From: Cheiracanthium punctorium
Lineage: Eukaryota; Arthropoda; Arachnida; Araneae; Cheiracanthiidae
Reading direction: 5' to 3'
DNA: 64,000 nt
Assembly: GCA_038373885.1 (NCBI GenBank)
Contig: JAWZYV010013157.1
Location: forward strand, 62,001 to 126,000
Shown here: positions 1 through 11,505 of the stretch, one piece after another
Layout: the number at the start of each line of letters is the position of its first letter
How positions within the stretch are numbered: position 1 is the stretch's first letter
The notes under the pieces: model-generated
What the model was told of the DNA's origin: nothing
What the model saw: the letters and a program-made list of their open reading frames with translations, nothing else
The model's database searches: none
Made by a program: the position numbers and the translations under genes

Positions 1-1829
1 CCAGCAAGGAAAACCTTCTTCTAGGCTTTTTGCTGTTGAAGATGCTTGAACTTTTTCGCAAATGGGGAAGGCTGCACCTTTTGTATCGACCGAAATAATC
101 ATTTTGCTTGTAACGACATTTATGAGTGTTATTATACGAATTTTTATTAATTTTTGGAACGAGAAATCAAAATGCTGAATTAACAGACCTGTTTCGATAA
201 AGGACAATGTTTTTACAATTAAACTTCCCTATTAACAACATTCTGCAGCTGAAACAGAACTGCTGCTTGCCACAATTTGCATATGGGTTCGAAAGAGTTG
301 CTCTCCAGTAAGTTTTCCAAAGAAATAGTTCAGAAGCATCAACTAGGTGGAGCTTTACACGTGAAAATAGAATAGTAAAAATGATCCAAATCAGTTAATA
401 AATGCTCGAAAACTATTAAATAAATGTTGCAATTGTTTTAACATTTCGCAAGAACCACTTTCCACTGTTAAATTTGCTGTTTTTTTGTCTAAGCGCCACG
501 TAGTAGACATTTTCCCCTAAATATCCCTAAATATCCTCCAGCGCATTTCCTCTAGAGTCCACACAAAAAATTTGGTTACAATCCGTTCACTCATCTTAGC
601 TGTAGATCTCTTATAGGGGATATTTAATGATAACTATCCTGTATAAAGCTGGTGGAAAATCTAGAGAATATGGGTGATAAAATAAAAAAATTATTATAAT
701 AATAATTATTCAGTTATATTATATTATTATAAATAATTACAACTTCACTTATTCTAATATTTAATCATATTTTTTAGTTTGATACAAAAAAATGATCCGA
801 AAATAAACAATAGCTAGACAGAAAATTTTATTTAAAAAAGATTTCATAGAAACTCAACAGATTTGGAATATCTTGCACTGCTTACAAAAACTGTTTCTAA
901 ACCACTGTGTAAATCTTTATGTGGTGGGCTTTCGTTAGAGAGTAGAAGTAAAAATCTCAATTAATTTATAACCTCTGAAGAAGTAGCTTAATGCTACATT
1001 ACCCCTCCCTATTTAATTCTTTAAAATGTCTTTAATTTTCAAATCATATAGTTTACAAGCATACAATGAATTTACTAAAATTAAGCGTAAATGCAGCACA
1101 TTTTATTCACAATAAACCAAGGCTCGGGAGAAGGCGAGCAGACAAAAAAAAACTATAATTAATTAGATAAAAAAAATAACGAGACAAATTCTGATACTAA
1201 ATTACACCATATTTACTTAAATTTTCAATTAAAAGTTTGAAATAAAATAATTTCTTTAATTTATTACAAGTAATAAGGTCACATAAAAGTGCAAAAATGG
1301 ATGGTGAAGGAGATTACCTAAAATGCGGTGTAGAGTTGTTTTCCCCCCAAAAAATCACACTTTATTTACGCTTTCATTTACACCTCTCCTGAAGAGAAAG
1401 AAAAAAAAAACTCGTTTTTCATTGCCAGGGTTTGAAACCCTCCCCCCGAAAATATACTTATCGGATGCAAAATACCTTCAAAACTCTTAAATGGGTTTAA
1501 CAAATTCCTCCTACTGTTTTCCATTACTTTAAGAAAAAACTGCCCAGAAAGAAGTGTTCCATATTTTCCCATGAACCCTCGAACCCCCGAGAAAAATTTT
1601 ACAAAAATCCCACAATGAGAGTCATAAAAGAACCGACTCAAAAGATTTACTTTTTTGTTCGCTTATCTAGAAGAACTTCCAAATCAGATTTATGACCAAC
1701 TTTCTGTCAATTTGCATTATGAAGCGAAAATTATAGTAGGCTTAATCGATGTTCCATTACGGCTTTAAAGTAGGTGCTATCTAACGCTTCAGCATTAACA
1801 AGTATAAATTAATAAAAGGACAATCAACG
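1..1829. other. AT-rich DNA, no gene recognised
   Basis: This stretch is AT-rich with A/T homopolymers and no open frame longer than 87 codons. The longest frame (1378-1641, minus) covers a less AT-rich patch with C-runs and reads as low-complexity F/S/G-rich peptide without a recognisable domain. The patch looks like debris of an interspersed repeat rather than an exon, but I cannot assign it to a family. No tRNA, promoter or array structure was seen. Confidence 0.6.
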
Positions 1830-2391
1830 TATTGGGTAGTTCGAAAAGTAATTTCGTTCTTCGCCAAGAGAGGACATAATTGTATTTTTCCACAGACAAC
1901 TTCTCACTTAAGCCTAGTTATTATATTTTATTTTGACAGCTTATATAGCAAACTTGCTTGCGAAAAAAGTTAGATTCATTCAGAGCAGTAGTTTTTGGTT
2001 GGTACACCCTCAAATATGGAAACTGGAAAACGGCATTTTCGACATGCTTTGCTTTTTCTCTACCGAAAAACTAAATTTATTGCTTAAAAAAGGTAAAATT
2101 ATCCGATGTATATGGAGAAGATGTATTCAGAAAACACCAGTGCCAAAACTGGTTTGCAAAATTTTGATCCGGCTATTTATATGTTGAAGACGCACTACCT
2201 TCTGGAAGAACACTTGAAGCTAATGAAGACACAATAAAGGTATTGATTGGCGAATAACAACTTGTGAGATTGCTGAAAGATTAAATTTATCGAATTCGAT
2301 CATTCATGATCATTTGAAACGCCTTAAAACTGAACATATGGATTCCTCATATTCTTAAAAAAAACGGAATGACTTTTCAAACAACCCAATA
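1830..2391 (+). mobile_element. internally deleted mariner element
   Basis: The left end begins TATTGGGTAGTTCGAAAAGT. The right end, read in reverse complement, begins TATTGGGTTGTTTGAAAAGT, giving matched terminal inverted repeats of about 30 bp. Each is bounded by the TA that Tc1/mariner elements duplicate (1830-1831 and 2390-2391). Between them are decayed pieces of mariner transposase. At 562 bp it is under half the roughly 1.3 kb of a complete mariner, so the catalytic DD34D half is missing and the copy cannot be autonomous. Mariner family is confident; subfamily is not assigned. Confidence 0.9.
2093..2358 (+). pseudogene. mariner transposase N-terminal fragment, frameshifted
   Basis: Two consecutive frames read as the N-terminal DNA-binding part of a mariner transposase. 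In the first, VYGEDVF at 2108-2128 is followed by CQNWFAKF, an in-frame stop, SGYLYVEDA and SGRTLEANEDTIKVLI. After a frame change near 2254 come ITTCEIAERLNLSNS and IIHDHLKRL. This matches the family pattern (WF.KF..GD...ED..RSGRP, then TTREIAE.L..S...VH.HL), which forms the paired helix-turn-helix region that binds the terminal repeats. Stops, the frameshift and loss of everything downstream mark it as dead. Upstream sequence from about 1933 is probably the eroded N-terminus but is not clearly alignable. Confidence 0.85.
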
Positions 2392-3836
2392 GAATTTTCA
2401 ATTTTGTATTTTAAACTGAAATAAGTTACATATACATATATTTAATTGCAAATTATTGTTTTGGCTATATTTTGCATTCATTATCTATATTTTGAATATG
2501 AAATACAATAACATGCTTGAAATATTTATGCGTTAATAAACTAATTTATTATATACTATTAATATCGAATTCTAGCACATACAACAACTTGTGTGCAGAA
2601 TCTAGTGCAATAAATTTGCATCATTATAATCTTATGCATTATCCCACTAACTCAAAAGGCTCAGCCAACAAGTTAATTGAATTTTAATCCGATTACGAGC
2701 AGGTGCATTCACGAGCGTTGTAAACCGAGCCCAAACAAATCGATATTATCCATGTGCGTAAATGCTTTACTACATGGGAGATGAATTTCCTGCTTCAAAC
2801 TAATACGTGCAACAATCTTAAGTTGTTTCACGAACCAACGTATCCTCGTAGATGATTTCGTTGAAATAGGTGTGCGTTTTATGTTGCGTTAATAATTTGA
2901 ATTTTAACTAAAATATTATAACAGATAGGCACATTCTAAATTGAAAAACGAAATAAAATTGTACACACTATGTCTAAATTCAAGAGGTTTTTTTTTCTAC
3001 AGATACTCTAAAATAAAACAGTAGTATTTTGTAATGTTGTAAGACATTTACTTCCAATATACCGATTTTTTTTTGTAATTATTTACATACGCTTGCAAAA
3101 CTGTACTGTTTAAAGTACACGATATTTTCTCAAGAATGATGTTTAAATTTTATTCTCAGCAATGGGTTTTTTTCTTCAACTTTTAAAATAAACGTTACTA
3201 CTGTAGTATTTTTTTTTTTTTTTGATTTTAGAATATGCGGAAGATATTCTGTTTGCGAAATATATTGGTGCAGTGTATACTAAAATTCATAAAGGGATTT
3301 GCAAGAAACATTGTGACGTAACTGACTTAGTTTTAAATTTGTTGAAAAATTGTGGCTGGAATAGAGTTATTTTTCTTCTATAAAGAAAAAAAAACAAGAC
3401 AATGTGTTTAAGAATATACCTTGAAAATTCATTACATTCATTAGAGGTAACTATTTTAAACAGGAAACATTGTGATTGAAAAAATTGCATCTTTTCCCTA
3501 AATTGAGAACTGCAAATTTAAAAATATACTTTGAATGCTCATTATTACTACTAAAAAAATAGTAATGTATAACGCATAAAGATAGTCCATTCAAAATATA
3601 TTAAAGATTAAATGCAAGAGAGATGTATTTTTATTGCAAAGAAACATTCAACTTTGGAAAATATTGCTTAATTAACATTATCTTTTTTTTTCAAACACAT
3701 CACTGAGTTTAACTGGAAAAAATGATAACATGGCCACGTGTTTTAACATTCTTTTTTTCTAAGACAGACACGTTTAACTGGGCAGCACGCGCCCGACTCC
3801 CAGTAACGGGAGATTGCTCCTGGCCTGTCGGGTGCC
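2392..3836. other. AT-rich DNA, no feature seen
   Basis: AT-rich sequence with frequent T-runs (for example 3210-3224) and only short chance open frames on either strand. Composition changes abruptly to GC-rich at about 3777, just before the inverted-repeat element that follows. Nothing in it resembles a gene, an RNA or a known repeat. Confidence 0.5.
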
Positions 3837-4937
3837 GTGCTCGTAGCGTACGTGCTCATAGCGTACACCCAATCAAGGGTGCTTGTAGCGTGCATGTGGT
3901 GCTCGTAGCGTACATCTCCCCCTCCACCTGTTTCCGTTCTCACCACAGCAAATCCGACTAAATGTAGAACTACTTTAGTAGCGGCCATTTTAGTCCACAA
4001 AATCGTAGTTTAGAAAAAAAATAAAATATGGGGAAAAAACCACCTTCTTTAGCAAGAAAATTGAGTTGCTGGTCATCCTATTGCTGTTGTCTTGTTTAAA
4101 GGTGTGCAAGCAATCTGTGTACATAATGTATCATACTAGAAACCTCTTAAAATGATAAAAAACCGTCATTTAAAAATATATTGCTATTTAAACTATTAAT
4201 TTTTCTATCTGTATAAATGCTTTCTTGCTGCGTTCCCGGCTGAAAATCAAGCTATCTGAAAGAAGAAAATGTAAAAGTGTACAGGTATTAGGCGGTTTTA
4301 CGGGGGGGGGTAATTACCCCTCCCAGGATTTTGAAAACGAAAGTGAAAAAAATAATTCTGCATAGGAAATTCACAATCGCGAATTACAGGGTCCGATCCC
4401 GTCTCATTTTAGTAGGGGGGGGGACAATTTTGATCGATGGGGTCGAAGATGCATGGTTATTACTTTTGGGATTTACATACTTCATCAATTACATGATTAA
4501 TTAAACACTTATTTCACATTTGATGATTGATTAAACATTTTATAAGTGTATTGTGCAGTCAAAGGTGACCCTTTTCCTCTCTATGTCCCCCAGTAGTCAC
4601 TCCTTCTCTGAGGCACTGAGTTTATATAAATTATAAAATAAATGGGGGGGGTTATATAAAATTATAAACCCCCTCCCAGACTGCAACTTTAGAACCGCTC
4701 TTGTATACAGTTTCCCGCAAGATGAACAAAGAGGGGCGGAATGAATGCGTAAGATTCCTAGAAATAATTGGACGCCAAACAAAAATACAGATGATTGTAT
4801 ATTGTATTTTTGTTTGGCTTTTCAATTATTACTGTGGTGAAAACAGGTGGCGGGGAAGATGTACGCTACGAGCACCACATCTACGCTACAAGCACGCTTG
4901 ATGGGGTGTACGCTATGAGCACGTACGCTACGAGCAC
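3837..4937. mobile_element. 1.1-kb element with long inverted arms of GTGCTCGTAGCGTAC repeats
   Basis: The left arm (3837-3953) and right arm (about 4829-4937) are near-perfect inverted copies of about 110 bp. Each arm is itself repetitive: the 15-mer GTGCTCGTAGCGTAC or close variants occurs about four times, interrupted by ACCCAATCAAGGGTG, and ends in a shared CACCTGTTT...CACCACAG block. The interior (3960-4828) is AT-rich, with G-runs near 4303-4311 and 4416-4425 and no transposase. The layout resembles a foldback or non-autonomous DNA transposon. I see no clear target duplication; both flanks contain GGCCTGTCRGG, which could be a related insertion context or part of the element. The family is not recognised. 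Confidence 0.7.
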
Positions 4938-6267
4938 TTAACCGGCCTGTCAGGCCCGGTGTATTTTTTTACAGTATTTTTAAAACTATTTGGCTTTTCG
5001 GTTAACTAAATACTTAGTAAATTTAATGTAAGTATCAAAAACAATTACTAGACGTACAACTGGTATTTTGAAGGTAATTAGTAATATTTTAATAAATATT
5101 GATCAGAACAGAAAAAAATGACTTTCACATTGGTCTATCAAAAAGAAAATGCATATTTATTATTAAAAAAATGCAGCAATATTATCAACAATGACATTAA
5201 TATGTATTATAATATATTAAAATAAAATTTGCATTTCATTCATATTTTTAGCGTATGCTATTGCTATTGAGATAAATGCTAAATTGAGAGTAAGCGCGGG
5301 CCTCAAAGGCCCGAAATATTGTTTTATAGAAGTATAGAGGAACTTAAATTCTGGAAATGCCTCTTGTAGTCAAGTTGGTGACCTTGAATATAGCTACAAG
5401 AAATCTTTAAAAAAAAATCACCAGACGATTTATTTTTGGCAGAATTTTTTTTTATCCCCCGGGCCTAAGAGACCCGGCGCGCGTTAAATAAAAATGAAGA
5501 TATGCACTGAAAAATATGAAATCGAAAATTTTAGCAATTAACTAAATATTTGTCCACATAAACAAATCTGCTCCTAAGGAATAACTCAATAAAAACACTT
5601 TTATATAATAGGATACCTTACAGGGTATCAAAAAACGTATTCTTTAATTGTTTACTTGAGATGCGCCAATAATGTAGACGGAAAATAAATTTGTAAAATA
5701 AAGTTCGAGAAAAATATTCAGTTAAGAAAATTTATCTTTCCATAATCTTTAAAAAGTTTAACATTTTATATTTGTATATGACTAAACCCCCCGTCAAAAA
5801 AATTCTCCATTAGAAAAATGTGTGCATTCACTATGCAAATTTTCAACCTTTCATCACAAAACGATGCTAATATATCTTTAAACATTGATGACCAGTGGAT
5901 ATACATGGATTTGAAACTGAAAGTTTAAAGCTAGAGTGCAAAATATTTTCTTTTTTCTTTCCTAATCTATGCACGACCCAGAAACGCGATCAGTAGAAGT
6001 TATGTTTCCTCTTCCAGGGCCGTTGAAAAGTGGTTTAAGTCAGAAAATATTTATTTTTATATAAGCAGCTTTTCAGTGTATTAGTCTGAAATTTTATGAA
6101 TCACAACAGTGGTACTTTTTATTATCTGGGCGATTTTATGTACGGGGCTACATCATAAAGTTTTATTTTCTGAGAACTTAGGAAAGGAAATTTTCATTAA
6201 CGTAGTGTTATTTTTTTTAACTCTTTATTTTGAATATATTTTTCAATGTATAATATCGAATTAAAAT
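4938..6267. other. AT-rich DNA with three GC-rich mini-palindromes
   Basis: Mostly AT-rich non-coding sequence. Three short GC-rich palindrome-like blocks stand out: about 4941-4960 (ACCGGCCTGTCAGGCCCGGT), 5294-5314 (CGCGGGCCTCAAAGGCCCG) and 5457-5486 (CCCGGGCCTAAGAGACCCGG followed by CGCGCG). They share a GGGCCT-N-AGGCCC core and are described under findings. The rest shows no gene, RNA or array. Confidence 0.55.
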
Positions 6268-6340
6268 CCTACTGACGAGGATTTATAAGCCGGTTTCAAG
6301 CCAATCACACAAATCAGATATGCGTGTTCACAATAACAAC
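6268..6340 (+). mobile_element. 5'-truncated SINE, 3' end only
   Basis: The sequence ACTGACGAGGATTTATAAGC, then a TTCAAGC block, ATATGCGTGTTCACAATAAC and a short CAA-type tail matches the 3' ends of the SINEs at 19.3, 25.3, 25.6 and 35.9 kb in this window. The tRNA-like head is missing, as expected of incomplete reverse transcription during LINE-driven insertion. Family membership is inferred from within-window comparison only. Confidence 0.7.
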
Positions 6341-6639
6341 TGCTTTTTTGCGCCGTTAAGTATATTTTTCACTTATGTCTTTATCTTAATGTATTGCTTG
6401 AACTACGCTATTGTTAAAAATAATACAGGAATGTGTCTTGGAACTTTGGATATTTTTTAGACGGAATATCTTCGGGAACAAATATAATTGAACTCTTTTG
6501 CCAAGTTTTCCTCATTTATAACGGCAGCATGTAATAGTTTCATTTTTTGTCTTTTGGCGCATACTTTTTTGAATGTTTATTATATTTTGCTACAACAGCT
6601 GAAATTTATGTTACAACTTCAAGACCATAAGAATCATTA

Positions 6640-6890
6640 TCACCTTTGAAGGGTGATGTATTTCAACAGTGCGTATTAAGGCAAAGCTACTCGAGGGCTA
6701 TCTGCCAAAGGACGGGTGCCTTAGGTGGAGGACTTTTAAAGTGATTATAACGAGTACTCGCAGTGCATCTGAGAAAAAAAAAGCAATAAAAACTCTAGAC
6801 TGTTAGTTGATGGCCGCGCGATAGGCCCGAACCCGGAACCTTTGCCCTTCAGCCATTTACCATGTTCAGTGTCTTTATTGCGCATTCATT
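6640..6890 (-). mobile_element. tRNA-derived SINE, minus strand, decayed
   Basis: On the minus strand a pol III B-box-like stretch (GGTTCCGGGTTCGGGCC) lies at about 6825-6850. Downstream on that strand is CTTTAAAAGTCCTCCACC, which recurs in the SINE-like segment at 61.8-61.9 kb (also minus). The 5' A-box is weak and the tail is unclear. It is a probable SINE of the same broad family as those in the satellite array, but more diverged. Confidence 0.5.
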
Positions 6891-7183
6891 TACTGCTTTA
6901 ATTTATACTTTAGAATAAGGCTAATAATAAAGCTTACATATTAAGATCAAATTCATAAGATCATAAGCTTAAATGCATATCAGAATACAAACATTTAAGC
7001 TTCTTCTTAAGCACTACAGCCTGTTACAGGCCAAGGTTTCTCCAAGGTCCCTCCAAGCTTTCCCCACCCGAGTTTCCGAAACCATTCTCCAAGCTTTGAC
7101 CCTATCCGGCTGAACAGATTTTCATCGGTTCACCACTAACAGTTTAAGCTTATTTCTTTATTCATTTCTCATATCCTTCATCC

Positions 7184-7721
7184 AGAGGCCGTACCCAGGA
7201 GGGTGGACCAGGGGTCCCGCCCCCCCCCATCCGAAATTTAAAATTCTGTTAAAAAAACTCGGCTGTTCGAGCCGAGTCAGGGGGAGATCCCCCTGAACCC
7301 CCCCCTATTTTTTTTTATTTTCATTATTGCCATAATTAAACGATATTAATTGACTTTGTCATTTTATCGCTCATCTTTCGCATATTTCGCCTGGTAACCC
7401 TATGTTGAAATTTTTATGAGTGTAACCTATTTATAGAAAATTACACGTGATGCACATTCTACAGCTTACGAAATATTGTAACAATAGATTTATGCTGTTG
7501 TGTACTAATAGTATTTAAGTACATGCAAAATTATGTCGCATACCTTTATGTCGCATTTTTGGGACACATTTTTCAATAAAGGGTGTTGAGAGATAAAATA
7601 ACATAGGCATTAAAATAATAACGATGAATTATTTTGGGGAAAAATTCAGCCTTTTTCACCGTTTGGTCCCCCTGCGAAAATTTTGGACCCTCCCAGAATT
7701 TCTTTTCTGGGTACGGCCTTG
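7184..7721. mobile_element. non-autonomous hAT-type MITE with 8-bp target duplication
   Basis: Terminal inverted repeats AGAGGCCGTACCCAG and CTGGGTACGGCCTTG bound a 538-bp element. It is directly flanked by the 8-bp repeat CTTCATCC (7176-7183 and 7722-7729), the duplication length typical of hAT transposases. Subterminal C/G-runs and the internal hairpins CTCGGCT-GTTCG-AGCCGAG and TCAGGGGGA-GA-TCCCCCTGA (about 7258-7297) are visible. No transposase is encoded, so mobilisation would need an autonomous partner. A 167-bp relative with the same core terminus lies at 26,987-27,153. Confidence 0.88.
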
Positions 7722-7751
7722 CTTCATCCAACCATGGGCGGCGGCCATGCC

Positions 7752-7802
7752 ACCTTCTCCCCAGCTAACCGAAAAAAATATGTATTACCGTAATAATTTA
7801 CG
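7752..7802 (+). repeat. dispersed repeat fragment shared with 44.74 kb
   Basis: CCCAGCTAACCGAAAAAAAT, followed by ATGTATTACCGT and a diverged AATTT.C.TAC block, is repeated at about 44,745-44,795. There it adjoins a 15-bp perfect hairpin. It sits immediately downstream of the hAT MITE but outside its target duplication. The family is not recognised. Confidence 0.55.
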
Positions 7803-8025
7803 TACTAGTAACTCCAGTTCCCCGCCTCCCTTCTCTGCAGCCAGCCTACAGAAATTGTTCAGGATGTTTGAGTGAAGTTCTGTAGTGTAGGCAACGGCAC
7901 ATTCATTGCTAAGACGCTTTTCACAGAGGGAAGATATCCCTAAGCACGTTTTAGACCTCATTAAATAATTCCTCTGTGAATTAAATAATTCTTATATTGG
8001 TAATAGATTGAATTTGTAATTAAGA

Positions 8026-8165
8026 TGCAGTGAACTCCGGTTATAGTGAACCTGGATATAGTGAACTTTCGACTTTAGCGAACGCAGTTCATGAGTCCAG
8101 ATTCACATGCGTTAGAAATGTTCATAGCATTTTTCGGTTATAGTGAAATTAATAAATTCTGGATG
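8026..8165 (+). mobile_element. pogo/Tigger-like transposon end
   Basis: CAGTGAACTCCGGTTATAGT followed by reiterated TATAGTGAAC (about 8043 and 8055, and again near 8138) is the characteristic terminus of pogo-like Tc1/mariner elements, which start with CAGT and carry CTCCGGTTATA-type subterminal repeats. Only one end was found. The dinucleotide before CAG is TG rather than TA, so a TA target site is not proven. No transposase frame is visible nearby. Confidence 0.6.
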
Positions 8166-8959
8166 GCAGAGGTGGTAGTGTTCGATTCATAGGAAGAGTA
8201 TTTGTTTTGTGTTCGAGAATAGAGAAAGATATTAGCAAGCACCTGTTCTGAAATGCAAGTGAATTGCCAGTTTCTACAGACTAACATATTTGTGCTAAAG
8301 AAGGGGGTGGGGTTATATATTTTTTTGCAATCCTGTAATGCACTCTATACTTTAAACGTATTCACTAACAAAAGCAGGGTTCTTTTGAAAGGGAATTAGA
8401 AACGGAAATTTCGTTGCTTTACTAAATAAATATTTCTATAACCACATACGCAATCCATAATGTTTGATTTACTTAATAAACATTCAGCATTTGTATAAAA
8501 TACTATTATCTAGTTTTTTTATTAAGTACCATTGTTCGATGTCGTTTACTTCTCCATGCACACAAATTAGGACACCCATCCTGTACATGTACAGGTGATG
8601 GTATAGGCAATTTTTGTGTCCCCAGTTATAAACGCAGGATCTGAAAGGGTCAGGTTCCCAATTGATGAACATTGTGCCCCCTATATAAAGGATAACTGAC
8701 GATGGTTCTTCCAACAACCCCCCCCCCCCTCACATTTATCAGCATAAATGCAGCTCTTTATTCTTCGACGATGAACATTGAGTGGCTTTTTCTACAAAAT
8801 AATGTTACTAGTGAAGTCTGAATCAACATTGTAAGCGAAAAAAGGTATGTTTTGGAGTAAAAATAAGAATGAATAAAATGACTTTTTAAAACATTATCCC
8901 TTTCTCTTCAAAGTTAAATATCGGCTCTTACCAGTAGTTTTAAAATTCTGTCTAGAGTA
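8166..8959. other. AT-rich DNA, no feature seen
   Basis: No gene or repeat family is recognisable. The 77-codon minus frame at 8484-8717 lacks any domain and lies in moderately less AT-rich sequence with a C-run (8718-8729). It is probably chance. Confidence 0.5.
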
Positions 8960-9200
8960 CCATGCCCCACCAGTGTCCGAGAGCATAGCGCTCTCAAGTT
9001 TGAGACGGAAGGTGACCGGTTCAAACCTAGGTCGCGTCCGCCTAGCCATTCGGAGTTTTCCGTGGTTTTCTCCGAATCTTTGAGTTAATACGGTTTAAAA
9101 CCCCCTTAGAAAGACCCCCCCTCCACCGGCCTGGATCCTTCGTGTAGATAATCGATCGTAATCCCTCAAATGAAATCAAGTACACCATAATCAGATGTAT
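8960..9200 (+). mobile_element. tRNA-derived SINE
   Basis: A tRNA-like head with B-box GGTTCAAACC (9018-9027) is followed by the body CGGAGTTTTCCGTGGTTTTC and TCCGAATCTT (9050-9080). It continues into TTAATACGGTTTAAAACCCC and AGAAAGACC. The same body order is seen in the SINEs at 25.1 and 35.7 kb. The 3' part (9130-9200) differs from those copies and a tail is not clear, so the right boundary is approximate. No target duplication was identified. Confidence 0.7.
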
Positions 9201-9795
9201 CTATTCTCGGAATTTTGGACCTGAGTATCAGGCTTTTACTTTATTCTTAGGACTGTAGTTTTTTATTAAATTTATCAGGCTTTGTAAGTGTTTATTCATA
9301 AACTGAATTTCTCAAATTTAAACTGTTAATTATTTATCTAGAAATATGCTGGGAAATTTAAATTACTATGAGATTAATGTAAGTACTTTTTTATTGTGAA
9401 TTCAGATATTATTTCAAGTGCGGTTTCTTTATATATTTTTTTGATTGTGAATACTTTCTCAGACGTATTTTAACAGATGATGGGAAATAAACGTAAGCTG
9501 CGTTCGAAACCAAGCATAAATTAAAATTAACGGTTTAAGAAAACACGTGAGAAAAAACATTTCTAAAAGGACGCCCTCTGCAATCGAATTTAAGAAAATT
9601 ATTTGATCCCAGCCTAAAGCGAAAAACGACGATTTAAGAACACGATCATAGAATACTGCGAAATAGACGGATGCTGCAATCGAACCGAGCCTTAAGGGGA
9701 AAACAAGGTATAAAACGAGGTATTTGTTTAACGATTAAAGGTAAACGCACCCTATACTCCATTCAGAATACGAATACTACATGCAGACAAAAACA

Positions 9796-9899
9796 ATCCC
9801 AGCAAACACACACAGGTTCTCTGAAAGTCTGTTAACGTTCAGAAAACATCTTCTGAACGTTAATAGACGTTCAGAGAACCTGTGTGTGTTTGCTGGGAT
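9796..9899. repeat. near-perfect 104-bp foldback inserted in array
   Basis: The whole segment is an inverted repeat. Its outer arms start ATCCCAGCAAACACACACAG and end with the exact complement, and the arms continue through GGTTCTCTGAA and TTAACGTTCAGAA with only a few mismatches to a loop of a few bases. It interrupts a monomer whose sequence resumes at 9900. This looks like a short foldback MITE ending in CCCAGCAAAC. No clear target duplication was identified. Confidence 0.85.
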
Positions 9900-9913
9900 G
9901 ATTTATGAACACG

Positions 9914-9998
9914 TATATAGAATACTTATTTATTTATAACCGTGTGAGGCCAGCTTAGCTGCTGAGCAGCTTTAAAGCTACAGGTAGCCTCTATATAT
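9914..9998. mobile_element. small insertion flanked by GAATACTT repeats
   Basis: The monomer phrase ATAGAATACTT is interrupted by about 75 bp of foreign sequence (containing GTGAGGCCAGCTTAGCTGCT) and then resumes with GGAATACTTGG. The 8-bp GAATACTT occurs on both sides, consistent with a target duplication. An internal palindrome (AGCTGCT-GAGCAGCT) is visible. The family is unknown; an 8-bp duplication would fit hAT but no convincing terminal repeat was seen. Confidence 0.5.
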
Positions 9999-11505
9999 AT
10001 GGAATACTTGGAAATGGACGCACTATGCTTTTGAACGCAGCCTTAACAAGCAAACAACGATTTAAGCACACAACTTTGGAAAAACATTTCTATGGCCACC
10101 TCTGCAATCGTTCAAAACAAAAGAATTTCATCACAGCCTAAACCCAAAAACTAAAGCTTAAGAGCACGTTCTGGAAAAAAAATTTACATGGTAGCTCCTT
10201 GAATTTTTACACAGAATGCAACGGAAAGGACGCCCCTGCAATCGAATTGAAGAAAAAAATTTCATCCCGGCCTAAAGCCAGAAACAGCAGTTTAAGAACA
10301 CGTCCAAAGTATACCGCAAAATGGACCTACGCTGCATTCGAACCCAACCTTGAGACGGAAACAGTAGTTTAAGAACATATTTCTGGAAAAACCTTTTCAA
10401 ATGGACCCCATAACTCCCTAGAATCGAATTTAAGAAAAGAATACTGCGAAATAGACGGACGCTGCATTCGAACCCAATCTTAAGGAAAAAAGACCGATCT
10501 AAGAACACGGTCATGGAATACATGGAAATGGAAGCACGCTGCATTTGAATTCCTGCATACGAAATAAAGAACAGACTTTAAACGCAGTCTATTTTCCCCC
10601 CAAAACTTTAAAGAACACGGGCACAGAAAACTGCGAAATGGACCCACACGAAATTGGAACCAACCTTTAGCTGAAAACAGCCATTTAAGAACACGTTTGG
10701 AAAGCATTTCTAGATTGACAGCAACTCCATTCAAATTAAAGAAAAGATTCTCAACCCAGCCGAAACCTAAAAAGGAAGTTTTAGGAACACGACCAGAATA
10801 CTGCGAAATGGACCCACGATACAATCGAAACTAATCTTGAGACAAAACAGCAGTTTAAGAACACAAGTTTTGAAAAACATTTTTAAATGCCCCCCCATCA
10901 CCTGGAGTTGAATTTAAGAAAAAACTTTCATCCAAGCCTAAAGCGATGAACGACGGCTTAAGAACACGGCCATAGAATATTGCTAAATAGACGGACACTT
11001 CATTCGATCCTAACCTTAAGCAGAAAACAACGGTTAAAGAACGCGGCATTAGTTTAACATATTAAAGTGAACGCACCCTTTTCTCCACTCAGAATACGAA
11101 AACTACATGAAGAAAAACTCAACGATTTAAGAACACGGCCATGGAATACTGCGAAATAGACGGACGCTGCATTCGAACCCAATATTTTAAGAACACAACT
11201 ATGGAAAAACCTTTCTAGATGACACCCTCGGCAATCGAATGAAAGAAAAGAATTTCATCCAAACCTAAACCCCAAAACAAAAGTTTAAGAACACGGTTTA
11301 AGAAAAAATTTAAATGGGAGTTCCCGGCGTTTTCCCGGAATGCAGCCGAAAAGCGTTTTAACAACAAGTTCGTAGTTTAGCAATTCCAGAAGAACACAAC
11401 TTGTATAGCTATTAGAAAAGAATTCGAAAACATCCTCAAGACAAAAACTACGAACACGGCCATGTAATCCCGGGAAATAGACGAATGCTGTATTCAAAAC
11501 CTACC

